A DNA stretch of 32,063 nucleotides. It comes from a virus. Under the pieces are notes generated by a model. The model saw only the letters and a program-made list of their open reading frames with translations. It was not told the DNA's origin and did not search any database. Where the stretch lies: positions 1 through 32,063 of IMG/VR virus record IMGVR_UViG_3300048929_000286, one strand, 5' to 3'. Shown piece after piece: positions 22,354 through 30,742 of this stretch. How positions within the stretch are numbered: position 1 is the first letter of the stretch; every line of letters starts with the position of its first letter. The position numbers were made by a program, and so were the translations under genes.

Positions 22354-22439
22354 TATGCGTAGGATTAACTGGATAAAATGTGCTTTCAGAGTGATTAATA
22401 GACTACGCATATTGAGCCTGCTCAATATGATACCAGAAA
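22354..22439 (+). promoter_or_regulatory. structured leader of the amidoligase gene
   Basis: Two perfect inverted repeats lie in the 221-bp gap. The first is TATGCGTAG (22354-22362) with CTACGCATA (22413-22421). The second is CATATTGAGC (22418-22427) with GCTCAATATG (22430-22439), only 2 nt apart. The arms overlap by four bases, so they cannot both form fully. This suggests a switch or, for the tight palindrome, a repressor operator. There is no T-run after it. Confidence 0.5.
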
Positions 22440-22471
22440 AAACGAAGAAAGCACAGGAGGCGCATAAATAT

Positions 22472-23365
22472 ATGAAAACACAGAAATTCGGGATTGAGAT
22501 TGAACTGACAGGGATTACCAGGAAAACAGCGGCAGCGGTAATTGCAGAGTATTTCGGGAGTGAAAGCTGCTACGCAGGAACCTATTACGAAACCTATGAG
22601 GCAACAGACCGTCAAGGCCGGATTTGGAAAGCTACCTTCGATTCCAGCATTATGGCAAAGAAGAAGGTGCAGGGGAGAATTGTAAGTGCGGATGATACTT
22701 ACAAAACAGAGATTGTCAGTCCCATTCTTACCTACGAAGATATTCCGGATTTGCAGGGAATCATCCGGAAGCTCCGTCACAAAGGGGCATTTGCTGGGGA
22801 GAAGTGCGGGATTCACATCCATGTGGATGCCAGCCTGTACACTCCGCAGACACTGCGGAATATGGTGAACATCATTGCAAGCAAAGAGGATATCCTTTAC
22901 AAAGCCCTGCAGATTGACCCAAGGAGGCTTTCCTACTGCAAGAAAGTGAATGAGAAGCTGATTGAAACTATTAACAAGAAAAAGCCGAAGACGATGGCAG
23001 AGCTTAAGGATCTCTGGTATGCCGAAGACCCTAACAGCAACCGGAATAAGCATTATAATTCTACCCGTTACCATGGACTGAACCTCCACGCCACTTTCAC
23101 CAAAGGTACGGTGGAGTTCCGGCTTTTCAACAGCACCACCCACGCTGGGGAGGTCAAGGCATATATCCAGTTCTGCCTGGCGGTCAGCCATCAGGCACTG
23201 GCACAGAAATCAGCATCTCCAAGACGGACGGTCACGGATAACGAGAAATACGCATTCCGGTGCTGGATGCTTCGGCTTGGACTCATTGGGGACGAATTTA
23301 AGACCTGCAGACTGCATTTTTTAAAACATCTCGATGGAAACTCAGCCTGGAGACACGGGGCATAA
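22472..23365 (+). CDS. amidoligase (COOH-NH2 ligase family)
   Basis: A 297-residue protein of the glutamine-synthetase-like amidoligase family, which joins a carboxyl group to an amine using ATP. The signatures are KFGIEIEL near the N-terminus (6-12), SPILTYEDI, CGIHIHVDAS (about 112-121) and VEFRLFNS (about 214-221). The C-terminal 39 residues form the module shared with the upstream protein. AGGAGG 11 bases before ATG 22472 decides the start; the open frame from 22346 crosses the structured leader. The next gene is a gamma-glutamylcyclotransferase-like enzyme, a pairing known for amidoligases that make and remove glutamyl-type or peptide bonds. The substrate is unknown. Confidence 0.87.
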   Translation: MKTQKFGIEIELTGITRKTAAAVIAEYFGSESCYAGTYYETYEATDRQGRIWKATFDSSIMAKKKVQGRIVSADDTYKTEIVSPILTYEDIPDLQGIIRKLRHKGAFAGEKCGIHIHVDASLYTPQTLRNMVNIIASKEDILYKALQIDPRRLSYCKKVNEKLIETINKKKPKTMAELKDLWYAEDPNSNRNKHYNSTRYHGLNLHATFTKGTVEFRLFNSTTHAGEVKAYIQFCLAVSHQALAQKSASPRRTVTDNEKYAFRCWMLRLGLIGDEFKTCRLHFLKHLDGNSAWRHGA

Positions 23366-23453
23366 GTACATAACCTTCCCCCAAGTGGCGGCTTGACCGC
23401 TCTTGGGGTGGCAGGAGGGAGAACTCACTATAAAAAGGAAAGGAAGATGCTAT

Positions 23454-23888
23454 ATGACGAAACTGTATATTGCTTATGGAAGTAACATGGATGAGGAACA
23501 AATGGCTTACAGGTGTGCGGATGCAAGAATTGTTGGTACGGCAGTAATGGAAAGCCACCGGCTGCTGTTCAAAGGCGGTAAGGATCGAGCCTACGCTACG
23601 ATTGAACCGGAGGGAGGGAGCCATGTTCCGGTTCTGATTTGGGAAATCAGCAGGGAAGATGAACGGAGACTGGACCGTTATGAAGGGTGTCCGAAGTTTT
23701 ATTATAAAAAGGAACTGCGGGTTCTTGTAAATGGAGAGAAACGCAACGCTATGGTTTACATCATGGATGAGAGAAACCCGCAAAATAAACCGAGTTACAA
23801 TTATTATGGGATTCTGGAGAGAGCTTATATTAAATATGGATTTGATGACTTTATATTAAAACGGGCTTTGGAGGAAAGCTGTCCATAA
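23454..23888 (+). CDS. gamma-glutamylcyclotransferase-like (AIG2-family) protein
   Basis: A 144-residue protein with the YGSN loop (KLYIAYGSNMDEEQM, about 3-17) and LDRYEGCPKFYYKKEL, whose Glu is the likely catalytic acid of the family. These enzymes cyclise and release gamma-glutamyl groups as 5-oxoproline. Next to an amidoligase it may reverse or trim the linkage that the amidoligase makes. AGGAAG precedes ATG 23454. A hairpin at 23379-23408 (CCCCAAG with CTTGGGG) lies between it and the amidoligase and may tune relative expression. A UUCG terminator follows. Confidence 0.87.
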   Translation: MTKLYIAYGSNMDEEQMAYRCADARIVGTAVMESHRLLFKGGKDRAYATIEPEGGSHVPVLIWEISREDERRLDRYEGCPKFYYKKELRVLVNGEKRNAMVYIMDERNPQNKPSYNYYGILERAYIKYGFDDFILKRALEESCP

Positions 23889-23910
23889 TAAACTGGTGAA
23901 TTAAGGAATC

Positions 23911-23938
23911 AGAGCTTCTTCGGAGGCTCTTTTCTTTT
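23911..23938 (+). terminator. UUCG-tetraloop terminator after the amidoligase cassette
   Basis: AGAGCTTC (23911-23918), loop TTCG, GAGGCTCT (23923-23930), then TTTCTTTT. The same CTTC-TTCG-GAGG core is used by the terminator at 27100. Confidence 0.88.
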
Positions 23939-23967
23939 ACCGGAAACACAGAAGGGGGGTGGAGCAG

Positions 23968-24447
23968 ATGGCACAGAGCGGCAGAAAACCAAAGCCTACG
24001 GCGGTAAAAGTTCTGGAGGGGAATCCGGGAAAGCGGAGTTTAAACACGCAGGAGCCAAAACCGGAGAAGAAGGCTCCACGCTGTCCGGTCTGGCTGGAGG
24101 AGGAAGCGAAAAAGGAATGGAAGCGTATGGCAAAGCAGATGGAGCAGCTTGGCATTCTCACGGAGATTGATATGGCGGCTTTTGCAGGGTACTGTCAGGC
24201 ATATGCCCGGTGGAAAGAGGCAGAGGAATTTATTACGCAGCATGGAACCATCGTAAAGACACCTTCCGGTTATTGGCAGCAGGTGCCCCAGGTTTCCATT
24301 GCCCAGACCTATCTGAAAATCATGAATAAGTTCTGTGAGCAGTTTGGGCTTACCCCCTCATCCAGAAGCCGTATTGTTTCTGAGAATGGGGAGGATAAGG
24401 AAAGCGATACCATGGAACTACTCCTGTTTAAAGGTGGTGGCCGGTAA
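23968..24447 (+). CDS. terS: P27-family phage terminase small subunit
   Basis: A 159-residue protein. The start GRKPKPTAVKVLEGNPGKR is the classic opening of P27-family small terminases, followed by the helical region (EAKKEWKRMAKQMEQLG, AFAGYCQAYARWKEAEEFI) and QVSIAQTYLKIMNKFCEQFG. It recognises phage DNA and hands it to the large subunit. ATG 23968 is eight bases after a G6 block; GTG 23959 in the same frame is an alternative. Its TAA overlaps the ATG of the large subunit, so the two are coupled. Confidence 0.93.
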   Translation: MAQSGRKPKPTAVKVLEGNPGKRSLNTQEPKPEKKAPRCPVWLEEEAKKEWKRMAKQMEQLGILTEIDMAAFAGYCQAYARWKEAEEFITQHGTIVKTPSGYWQQVPQVSIAQTYLKIMNKFCEQFGLTPSSRSRIVSENGEDKESDTMELLLFKGGGR

Positions 24448-25997
24448 TGTTTGATGAGGTAAAAGCGCAACATGCGGTCAACTTTATCAATTGCCTGAAA
24501 CATACCAAAGGCCGGTGGAGGGGAGTTCCCTTTGAACTACTGCCTTGGCAGGATACCATTATCCGGGAGGTGTTCGGTACAGTTAAGGATAATGGCTACC
24601 GTCAATACAACACCGCTTATGTGGAAATCCCGAAGAAGAATGGAAAATCGGAACTGGCAGCGGCGGTTGCTCTTTATATGACCTGCGGAGACGGGGAATG
24701 GGGTGCAGAGGTATATGGCTGTGCCTCTGACCGGCAGCAGGCGTCTATCGTATTTGATGTAGCGGTGGATATGGTGGAACAGTGTCCGGCATTAAAAAAA
24801 CGGATAAAGCCGATCATGTCGGTAAAGCGGCTGGTATATAAGCCGACCAACAGCTTTTACCAGGTGCTTTCCGCAGAAGCCTATACGAAACATGGTCTGA
24901 ATGTCCATGCTGTTATTTTTGATGAATTACATGCACAGCCGAACCGTGAACTGTTTGATGTCATGACGAAGGGATCTGGTGATGCCAGAACACAGTCGTT
25001 GTTTTTCCTGATTACAACGGCAGGAAATGACCGGAAATCGGTGTGCTTTGAACAGCATCAGAAGGCAGAGGATATTATCCTTGGGAGAAAGATTGACCCT
25101 ACGTTCTATCCGGTGATTTATGGGGCGAGGGATGGTGCGGACTGGTCATCGGAGCAGGTCTGGTATCAGACAAACCCGTCCCTGGGATACACCATTGATA
25201 TAGAAAAAGTTAGAAACGCTTATCTGAGCGCAAAGGATAATCCGGCAGAGGAGAACATTTTCCGGCAGCTCCGTCTGAATCAGTGGGTGAAACAGTCTAC
25301 CCGGTGGATGCAGATGGAGAAGTGGGATGCCTGTGCCTTTGTGGTTGATGAAGTTGAACTGATTGGCCGGGAATGTTACGGCGGTCTGGATTTGTCCAGC
25401 AGCACTGACATTACAGCATTTGTTCTGGTATTCCCACCGAGGACAGAAGAAGAAAAATATATTATCCTGCCGTATTTCTGGATACCGGAGGAGAACATGC
25501 GGCTGCGCGTACGCCGGGATCATGTACCATATGATGTGTGGGAGCAGCAGGGATTCTTGAAAACCACGGAGGGGAATGTGATACATTATGGATTTATTGA
25601 GAGTTTCATAGACGATTTGGGAAAGAAGTTTCATATTAAAGAGATTGCCTTTGACCGCTGGGGAGCGGTGCAGATGGTACAGAACCTGGAAGGGCTGGGA
25701 TTTACGGTGATTCCTTTCGGACAGGGTTTCAAGGATATGTCACCGCCCAGCAAGGAATTGATGAAACTGGCACTGGAGAAGAAACTGGCTCATGGCGGAC
25801 ATCCGGTTTTGCGTTGGATGATGGATAATATCTTTATCCGCCAGGACCCGGCAGGGAATATTAAGCCGGATAAGGAGAAGTCCACGGAGAAGATTGACGG
25901 TGCGGTGGCAACGGTTATGGCACTTGACAGAGCAATCAGGAATAGTGGAAAAGGGAGTGTAAGTGTGTATGATGAACGAGGGATTCTGGTGTTTTAA
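24447..25997 (+). CDS. terL: phage terminase large subunit
   Basis: A 516-residue packaging ATPase and nuclease. Walker A is IPKKNGKSELAA (about 61-72), Walker B is AVIFDELHAQ (about 154-163), and LFFLITTAGNDRKSVCFE is the coupling region. The C-terminal nuclease begins with GGLDLSSSTDITAF (about 310-323), and further acidic residues lie in FDRWGA and KEKSTEKIDGA. It is the usual HK97-type Terminase_1 length. It starts on the last base of the small-subunit stop codon. Confidence 0.95.
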   Translation: MFDEVKAQHAVNFINCLKHTKGRWRGVPFELLPWQDTIIREVFGTVKDNGYRQYNTAYVEIPKKNGKSELAAAVALYMTCGDGEWGAEVYGCASDRQQASIVFDVAVDMVEQCPALKKRIKPIMSVKRLVYKPTNSFYQVLSAEAYTKHGLNVHAVIFDELHAQPNRELFDVMTKGSGDARTQSLFFLITTAGNDRKSVCFEQHQKAEDIILGRKIDPTFYPVIYGARDGADWSSEQVWYQTNPSLGYTIDIEKVRNAYLSAKDNPAEENIFRQLRLNQWVKQSTRWMQMEKWDACAFVVDEVELIGRECYGGLDLSSSTDITAFVLVFPPRTEEEKYIILPYFWIPEENMRLRVRRDHVPYDVWEQQGFLKTTEGNVIHYGFIESFIDDLGKKFHIKEIAFDRWGAVQMVQNLEGLGFTVIPFGQGFKDMSPPSKELMKLALEKKLAHGGHPVLRWMMDNIFIRQDPAGNIKPDKEKSTEKIDGAVATVMALDRAIRNSGKGSVSVYDERGILVF

Positions 25998-26011
25998 TTA
26001 GAGGATTCTCA

Positions 26012-26020
26012 TGTTATACT
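26012..26020 (+). promoter_or_regulatory. extended -10 promoter of the moron
   Basis: TGTTATACT (26012-26020) lies 14 bp after the terminase stop and 52 bp before the next gene. The -35 at 25992 (TTTTAA) is poor, as is usual for extended -10 promoters. Confidence 0.45.
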
Positions 26021-26072
26021 GGATGAAATAAATAAGAATCAAAATATTCAATGGGATTTGAAGGAGGAATGT

Positions 26073-26546
26073 ATGGTCCAAGATGATGAATCTGTATTGT
26101 TAAAAGAATATTTGTATTATTATGCCATTACTTTAAAAGTTGGGCTATTCTCCATCAAGGAATATAATATTTGGTTGGATAATATTTTCCTTAACGAAGT
26201 TGATAATGAATTCCTGGTTGAGTTAGAATTTTCTTCAAATGATATAAATTCTACTATTCATATCATTAATAGTTTAATAGATCCTAATATATCAAGACTT
26301 GACTTTGATTTTGTTGGAAAGCTGTTGTTTAAAGCATTTGAAGCAAAATATCATCAAGATACTTGCATCCTGGAAGATTTAGCACATCAGGCATATAGTA
26401 TATGGAATATTTTACCTCATAATATTGCGAATAAGGAGCCATTTTACACTTTATGTTATATTGATGACCCTCTTAGTTATGGAGATGAAAAACAAACAAG
26501 AGAACTATTTCATAAGCTATTTAATTATTATGGGGTTAATCATTGA
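26073..26546 (+). CDS. hypothetical acidic AT-rich protein, moron candidate
   Basis: A 157-residue acidic, helical protein (LLKEYLYYYAITLKVGLFSI, FLVELEFSSNDINSTI, ILEDLAHQAYSIWNILP). I do not recognise it. The size, acidity and position resemble small immunity or exclusion proteins, but this is only an impression. AGGAGG precedes ATG 26073; an in-frame TTG at 26058 is disfavoured. It is clearly more AT-rich than the terminase and portal genes on each side, and has its own promoter-like element. Confidence 0.6.
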   Translation: MVQDDESVLLKEYLYYYAITLKVGLFSIKEYNIWLDNIFLNEVDNEFLVELEFSSNDINSTIHIINSLIDPNISRLDFDFVGKLLFKAFEAKYHQDTCILEDLAHQAYSIWNILPHNIANKEPFYTLCYIDDPLSYGDEKQTRELFHKLFNYYGVNH

Positions 26547-26612
26547 CAAATAGCTGTTCGTATTAAAATTCAACAGAGCCCCAAACAAAAATTTGAAAGG
26601 GAGCCGTACAGT

Positions 26613-27023
26613 ATGAAAATGCCCGATAAAATTGAAACTACAATGTTTGCACCCTGTGGAATGAACTGCTTGGTATGTTATAAACATTGTTATCATAAGA
26701 AACCTTGTGTTGGTTGTTTGAATGGCGACAATGGCAAGCCAGAGCATTGCCGGAAATGTAAAATTAAAGATTGTGTCAAAGAAAAGGAATTTTCTTATTG
26801 CTTCGAATGTACAGAGTATCCATGTAAACAAATCAAATCACTCGAAAAAAGCTATAATTCCCGTTACAATGCAAGTCTTGTGAAAAACAGCAGTACAGCA
26901 AAAGAAATAGGACTTGTGGAGTTTATGAAGTTTCAGCAGAAAGAGTATACCTGTTCTGTTTGTGGCGGTATAATCTCGATTCATGACGCTGAATGTAGCG
27001 AGTGCCAGACAAAAAGCAAATGA
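26613..27023 (+). CDS. DUF3795 cysteine-rich protein
   Basis: A 136-residue protein with the DUF3795 pattern: MFAPCGMNCLVCYKHC, then CVGCLNGDNG, CRKCKIKDC and SYCFECTEYPC (about residues 14-76). A further pair of knuckles, CSVCGG and CSECQ, lies at the C-terminus. It has more than a dozen cysteines and probably binds zinc or an Fe-S cluster; the function of the family is unknown. AAAGGGAG precedes ATG 26613. It is the second gene of an insertion between the terminase and portal, and a terminator follows. Confidence 0.78.
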   Translation: MKMPDKIETTMFAPCGMNCLVCYKHCYHKKPCVGCLNGDNGKPEHCRKCKIKDCVKEKEFSYCFECTEYPCKQIKSLEKSYNSRYNASLVKNSSTAKEIGLVEFMKFQQKEYTCSVCGGIISIHDAECSECQTKSK

Positions 27024-27099
27024 ATAAATTTGGTTTTATAAAAGAACACAATTAGAGAGTATTTTTAATATGTTTTGTCAAAAAAATGAGATTACATGT

Positions 27100-27125
27100 A
27101 GCACTTCTTCGGAGGTGCTTTTTTT
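27100..27125 (+). terminator. UUCG-tetraloop terminator closing the moron
   Basis: AGCACTTC (27100-27107), loop TTCG, GAGGTGCT (27112-27119), then T6. It lies 27 bp before the portal gene, so late transcription must read through it or restart after it. Confidence 0.9.
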
Positions 27126-27152
27126 CTGCCATTTTTAAGGAGGAAATATCCA

Positions 27153-28415
27153 ATGGGAATCGGTTCGATTTTTGGAATCAGAGATGCGAGGGATAAGCCA
27201 AGGAATAATTACAATCCTGCTTATTCCTTTTTATTTGGGCGGAGCACAAGCGGGAAGCCAGTAAATGAACGGACGGCAATGCAGACCACGGCGGTATATT
27301 CTTGTGTGCGGATACTTGCGGAAGCAGTTGCTTCCCTGCCGCTTCACATTTACCGTTATACGGATACAGGAAAGGAAAAAGTATTAGACCATACGTTGTA
27401 CAATATCCTGCATGACGAGCCGAATGGAGAAATGACCTCGTTCGTATTCCGAGAAACCTTAATGAGCCATCTGTTGATTTGGGGCAATGCCTATGCTCAG
27501 ATAATTCGTGACGGAGCCGGGAGGGTATTGGGATTGTATCCGCTCCTTCCAAATAAGATGGAGGTAGACCGCACCGAAAAAGGAGAACTTGTGTATTACT
27601 ATTCCAGGAATACTGAGGAGAACCCGAATTTCAACGACTTTGGAAGGATTGCCCTTCGTCAGCAGGACGTGCTTCACATTCCCGGTCTTGGGTTTGACGG
27701 ACTGGTTGGTTATTCTCCTATTGCCATGGCGAAGAACGCTGTGGGTATGACACAGGCCTGTGAAGAGTACGGAGCAAGTTTCTTTGCCAACGGGGCAAAT
27801 CCCGGCGGCGTATTGGAGCATCCCGGAGTGTTAAAAGACCCCGGAAAGGTGCGGGAAAGCTGGAATGCGGTCTACCGTGGTACCAATAATGCCCACAAGA
27901 TTGCGGTGCTGGAGGAAGGGATGAAATACCAGCAGATTGGTATCCCACCGGAGGAAGCACAGTTTCTAGAAACACGCAAGTTTCAAATTAATGAGATTGC
28001 CCGGTTGTACCGGATTCCGCCCCACATGGTAGGGGACTTGGAAAAGTCCAGCTTTTCCAACATAGAGCAGCAGTCTTTGGAATTCGTAAAGTATACCCTG
28101 AACCCATGGGTCATCCGCTGGGAACAGTCCTTGCAGAAGGCACTATTGCTTCCGGATGAGAAGAAGGAATACTTTATTAAATTAAATGTGGACGGACTGC
28201 TCCGCGGGGATTATCAGAGCCGGATGACCGGTTATGCCACAGCAAGGCAGAACGGCTGGGTGTCCGCCAACGATATCCGGGAACTGGAGGATTTGAACCC
28301 GATACCGGAGGAGGAAGGGGGAAACCTCTATCTGATAAACGGGAATATGACAAAGTTAAAGGATGCCGGGCTGTTTGCCAGAAATAGCACAGAAAAAGAA
28401 GAGGAACCAACTTAG
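27153..28415 (+). CDS. HK97-family phage portal protein
   Basis: A 420-residue protein that forms the dodecameric ring for DNA entry and neck assembly. Diagnostic stretches are AMQTTAVYSCVRILAEAVAS (about 42-61), HDEPNGEMTSFVFRE, GNAYAQIIRDGAGRV, DVLHIPGLGFDGLVGYSPI and RIPPHMVGDLEKSSFSNIEQ. AAGGAGG precedes ATG 27153. It follows the usual order between terminase and prohead protease. The stop lies inside a weak terminator hairpin. Confidence 0.95.
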   Translation: MGIGSIFGIRDARDKPRNNYNPAYSFLFGRSTSGKPVNERTAMQTTAVYSCVRILAEAVASLPLHIYRYTDTGKEKVLDHTLYNILHDEPNGEMTSFVFRETLMSHLLIWGNAYAQIIRDGAGRVLGLYPLLPNKMEVDRTEKGELVYYYSRNTEENPNFNDFGRIALRQQDVLHIPGLGFDGLVGYSPIAMAKNAVGMTQACEEYGASFFANGANPGGVLEHPGVLKDPGKVRESWNAVYRGTNNAHKIAVLEEGMKYQQIGIPPEEAQFLETRKFQINEIARLYRIPPHMVGDLEKSSFSNIEQQSLEFVKYTLNPWVIRWEQSLQKALLLPDEKKEYFIKLNVDGLLRGDYQSRMTGYATARQNGWVSANDIRELEDLNPIPEEEGGNLYLINGNMTKLKDAGLFARNSTEKEEEPT

Positions 28416-28447
28416 CGGTATGAGGCTGCTGGGGCAGGTTCCTTTTT
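28402..28447 (+). terminator. weak terminator overlapping the portal stop
   Basis: AGGAACC (28402-28408) pairs with GGTTCCT (28437-28443), followed by T4. The loop is long (28 nt), so it may only modulate expression of the protease gene. Confidence 0.45.
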
Positions 28448-28472
28448 GTGTGTAAGAAAGTGAGGAATACAG

Positions 28473-29183
28473 GTGAAACGGAAGTTTTGGAACTGGGTGA
28501 AGAATGAGGACAAAGGAGGAAGGACGCTGTACCTGGACGGGGAGATTTCAGACGAAACCTGGTATGGCGATGAAGTGACACCGGAACTGTTCCGCAAAGA
28601 ACTGGAATCCGGCAACGGTGATATTACGGTTTGGATTAATTCTCCGGGCGGAGATGTGTTTGCGGCGGCACAGATTTATAACATGCTGATGGACTATAAG
28701 GGAAATGTGACCGTGAAGGTGGATGCCCTGGCTGCTTCGGCTGCCTCTGTCATTGCTATGGCAGGAACTACGGTGCAGATGTCCCCGGTTGCCATGATGA
28801 TGACCCACAACCCCATGACGGTTGCCATCGGGGATTCGGAGGAGATGAAGAAAGCCGGAGCCATGCTGGACGAGGTGAAGGAAAGCATTATTAACGCCTA
28901 TGAAATCAAGACTGGGCTGAACCGGGCAAAGATTTCCCATCTGATGGATGCAGAGAGCTGGTTCAATGCCAGGAAGGCAGTGGAACTTGGATTTGCGGAT
29001 GAGATATTAGAGAACAAAAGCGGAAACAGGGAGAAAGAAAATGGGCTGGAACTGGAAGGAATGATGTTTTCCAGGGCGGCGGTTGCCAATTCCCTATTAG
29101 ATAAGTTAATCCCGAAGAAGCCGGAAAAGAAGGGAATTCCGGCAGAGCAGTTAGAAAAGCGTTTGAATCTATTAAGTCATTGA
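28473..29183 (+). CDS. ClpP-related prohead protease
   Basis: A 236-residue head maturation protease of the ClpP fold. VWINSPGGDVFAAAQIYN (about 53-70) is the oxyanion region, the catalytic Ser is in LAASAASVIAMAG (Ser89 or Ser92), the His in MMMTHNPM (112), and the Asp probably in LMDAESWF (about 164). It trims the capsid protein scaffold domain during assembly. The start is GTG 28473 with GAGGA eight bases upstream; no ATG is well placed. Confidence 0.92.
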   Translation: MKRKFWNWVKNEDKGGRTLYLDGEISDETWYGDEVTPELFRKELESGNGDITVWINSPGGDVFAAAQIYNMLMDYKGNVTVKVDALAASAASVIAMAGTTVQMSPVAMMMTHNPMTVAIGDSEEMKKAGAMLDEVKESIINAYEIKTGLNRAKISHLMDAESWFNARKAVELGFADEILENKSGNREKENGLELEGMMFSRAAVANSLLDKLIPKKPEKKGIPAEQLEKRLNLLSH

Positions 29184-29196
29184 GGAGGAAGAATCC

Positions 29197-30405
29197 ATGA
29201 AACAGATTTTAGAATTAAGGGAAAAAAGAGCGAAGGCATGGGAAGGGGCAAAGAAATTCCTGGATGAGAAGCGTGGGGAGGACGGCTGCCTTAGTACGGA
29301 GGATACTGGTGCGTATGAAAAGATGGAGGCAGATGTGGTAAACCTGGGCAAAGAGATTGAGCGTCTGGAACGCCAGGCTGCCATTGATCTGGAACTGTCA
29401 AAGCCAACCAGTACACCAATTACCAACAAACCAAACGGGAATCCATCCGGTGAAGAAAAGACGGGCAGGGCAGGCAAGGAATACCGCAGGGAGTTCTGGA
29501 ATGCCATGCGAAAGAAGAACTACTACGATGTAAATAATGCTCTGCAGATTGGCACGGACTCCGAGGGTGGGTATTTAGTGCCGGATGAGTTTGAGCAGAC
29601 GCTGGTGCAGGGGCTGGAGGAAGAAAATATGTTCCGTACTTTGGCAACCATAATCCAGACTTCCAGCGGTGACAGGAAAATTCCGGTTGTGGCGACGAAG
29701 GGAGAGGCTTCCTGGGTAGATGAGGAAGGACAGATTCCGGAGTCTGATGATTCCTTCGGACAGATATCCATTGCGGCTTATAAGGTGGCAACCATGATTA
29801 AAGTCTCTGATGAGCTGTTGAATGACAGCGTGTTTAATATGGAAGCCTATATCTCCAATGAGTTTTCAAGAAGAATCGGCGCGAAAGAGGAAGAAGCATT
29901 CCTTGTGGGTGACGGCAAGGGGAAACCTACCGGAATTTTCAATTCTGCCGGCGGAGCTTCCGAGGGTGTGACCACAGCCACGGCAAACATTACTTTTGAT
30001 GATGTGATGGATCTTTTCTATTCTGTGAAAAGCCCGTACCGTAAGAAATCCACTTTTGTGATGAACGATTCCACAGTAAAGGCACTCCGTAAGCTGAAGG
30101 ACAATAACGGCACCTATATCTGGCAGCCTTCCGTGCAGGCAGGACAGCCGGATACGGTTTTAAACCGTCCCGTAGTGACTTCTGCTTATGCACCGGTCAT
30201 TGCGGCAGGGGGAAAAGTCATTGCTTTTGGGGATTTCAAGTATTACTGGATTGCCGACAGACAGGGGCGTTCCTTTAAACGTCTGAATGAGTTATTTGCG
30301 GCCACCGGCCAGGTTGGATTTCTTGGAAGTCAGAGAGTGGACGGCAAGCTGATTCTGCCGGAAGCGGTGAAAGTGCTGGCCATGAAGGCAGCAAGCGGTG
30401 CCTGA
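29197..30405 (+). CDS. HK97-family major capsid protein
   Basis: A 402-residue protein. The first 100 residues are a charged coiled coil, the delta or scaffold domain normally removed by the protease. The capsid fold follows with SEGGYLVPDEFEQTLVQGLE (about 124-143), SWVDEEGQIPESDD, IKVSDELLNDS, FLVGDGKGKPTGIFN and KVLAMKAA at the end. GAGGAGG precedes ATG 29197, and the gap to the protease gene is 13 bp. The gap after it (30406-30466) holds a T7 run without a convincing stem. Confidence 0.95.
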   Translation: MKQILELREKRAKAWEGAKKFLDEKRGEDGCLSTEDTGAYEKMEADVVNLGKEIERLERQAAIDLELSKPTSTPITNKPNGNPSGEEKTGRAGKEYRREFWNAMRKKNYYDVNNALQIGTDSEGGYLVPDEFEQTLVQGLEEENMFRTLATIIQTSSGDRKIPVVATKGEASWVDEEGQIPESDDSFGQISIAAYKVATMIKVSDELLNDSVFNMEAYISNEFSRRIGAKEEEAFLVGDGKGKPTGIFNSAGGASEGVTTATANITFDDVMDLFYSVKSPYRKKSTFVMNDSTVKALRKLKDNNGTYIWQPSVQAGQPDTVLNRPVVTSAYAPVIAAGGKVIAFGDFKYYWIADRQGRSFKRLNELFAATGQVGFLGSQRVDGKLILPEAVKVLAMKAASGA

Positions 30406-30466
30406 ATCAATTTTTGAGGATTTGCTTTAGCGGGCAGGTCTTTTTTTATGTGGAAAGGAGGCATCT

Positions 30467-30742
30467 ATGGTAGTTACATTGGAAGAAATCAAGGAATATG
30501 TACGGATTGACAGCATTGGTGAGGACGATTTCCTGCTGAGCTTGTGTGCCACATCAGAAAGTCTGTGCAGTGACATTTTACACCGGACGTTTGATGAGAT
30601 GGAGGAAGTGCCGGATCCGGTGAAGACGGCCGTGCTGTATGGCATTTCCTACTTGTACGAGAACCGGGAGCAGGCGGATTTCAAAGATTTGACATTGATG
30701 CTGAAGTGCCTGCTGTTTGGGCAGAGGGACGAGGTGTTCTGA
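30467..30742 (+). CDS. head-tail connector protein, gp6-like
   Basis: A 91-residue helical protein starting VTLEEIKEYVRIDSIGEDDF, the standard opening of HK97 gp6-like connectors, with DPVKTAVLYGISYLYENRE at about 51-69. It forms the adaptor ring below the portal. AAAGGAGG precedes ATG 30467, and the stop overlaps the next ATG. Confidence 0.9.
   Translation: MVVTLEEIKEYVRIDSIGEDDFLLSLCATSESLCSDILHRTFDEMEEVPDPVKTAVLYGISYLYENREQADFKDLTLMLKCLLFGQRDEVF

Noticed and set aside
22403-23191. 262-residue minus-strand ORF opposite the amidoligase
   Set aside because: The amidoligase frame holds all family motifs; the reverse frame has no start signal and no recognisable domain.
30406-30466. Intrinsic terminator after the capsid gene
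   Set aside because: There is a T7 run, but the best stem I can draw is only four base pairs.
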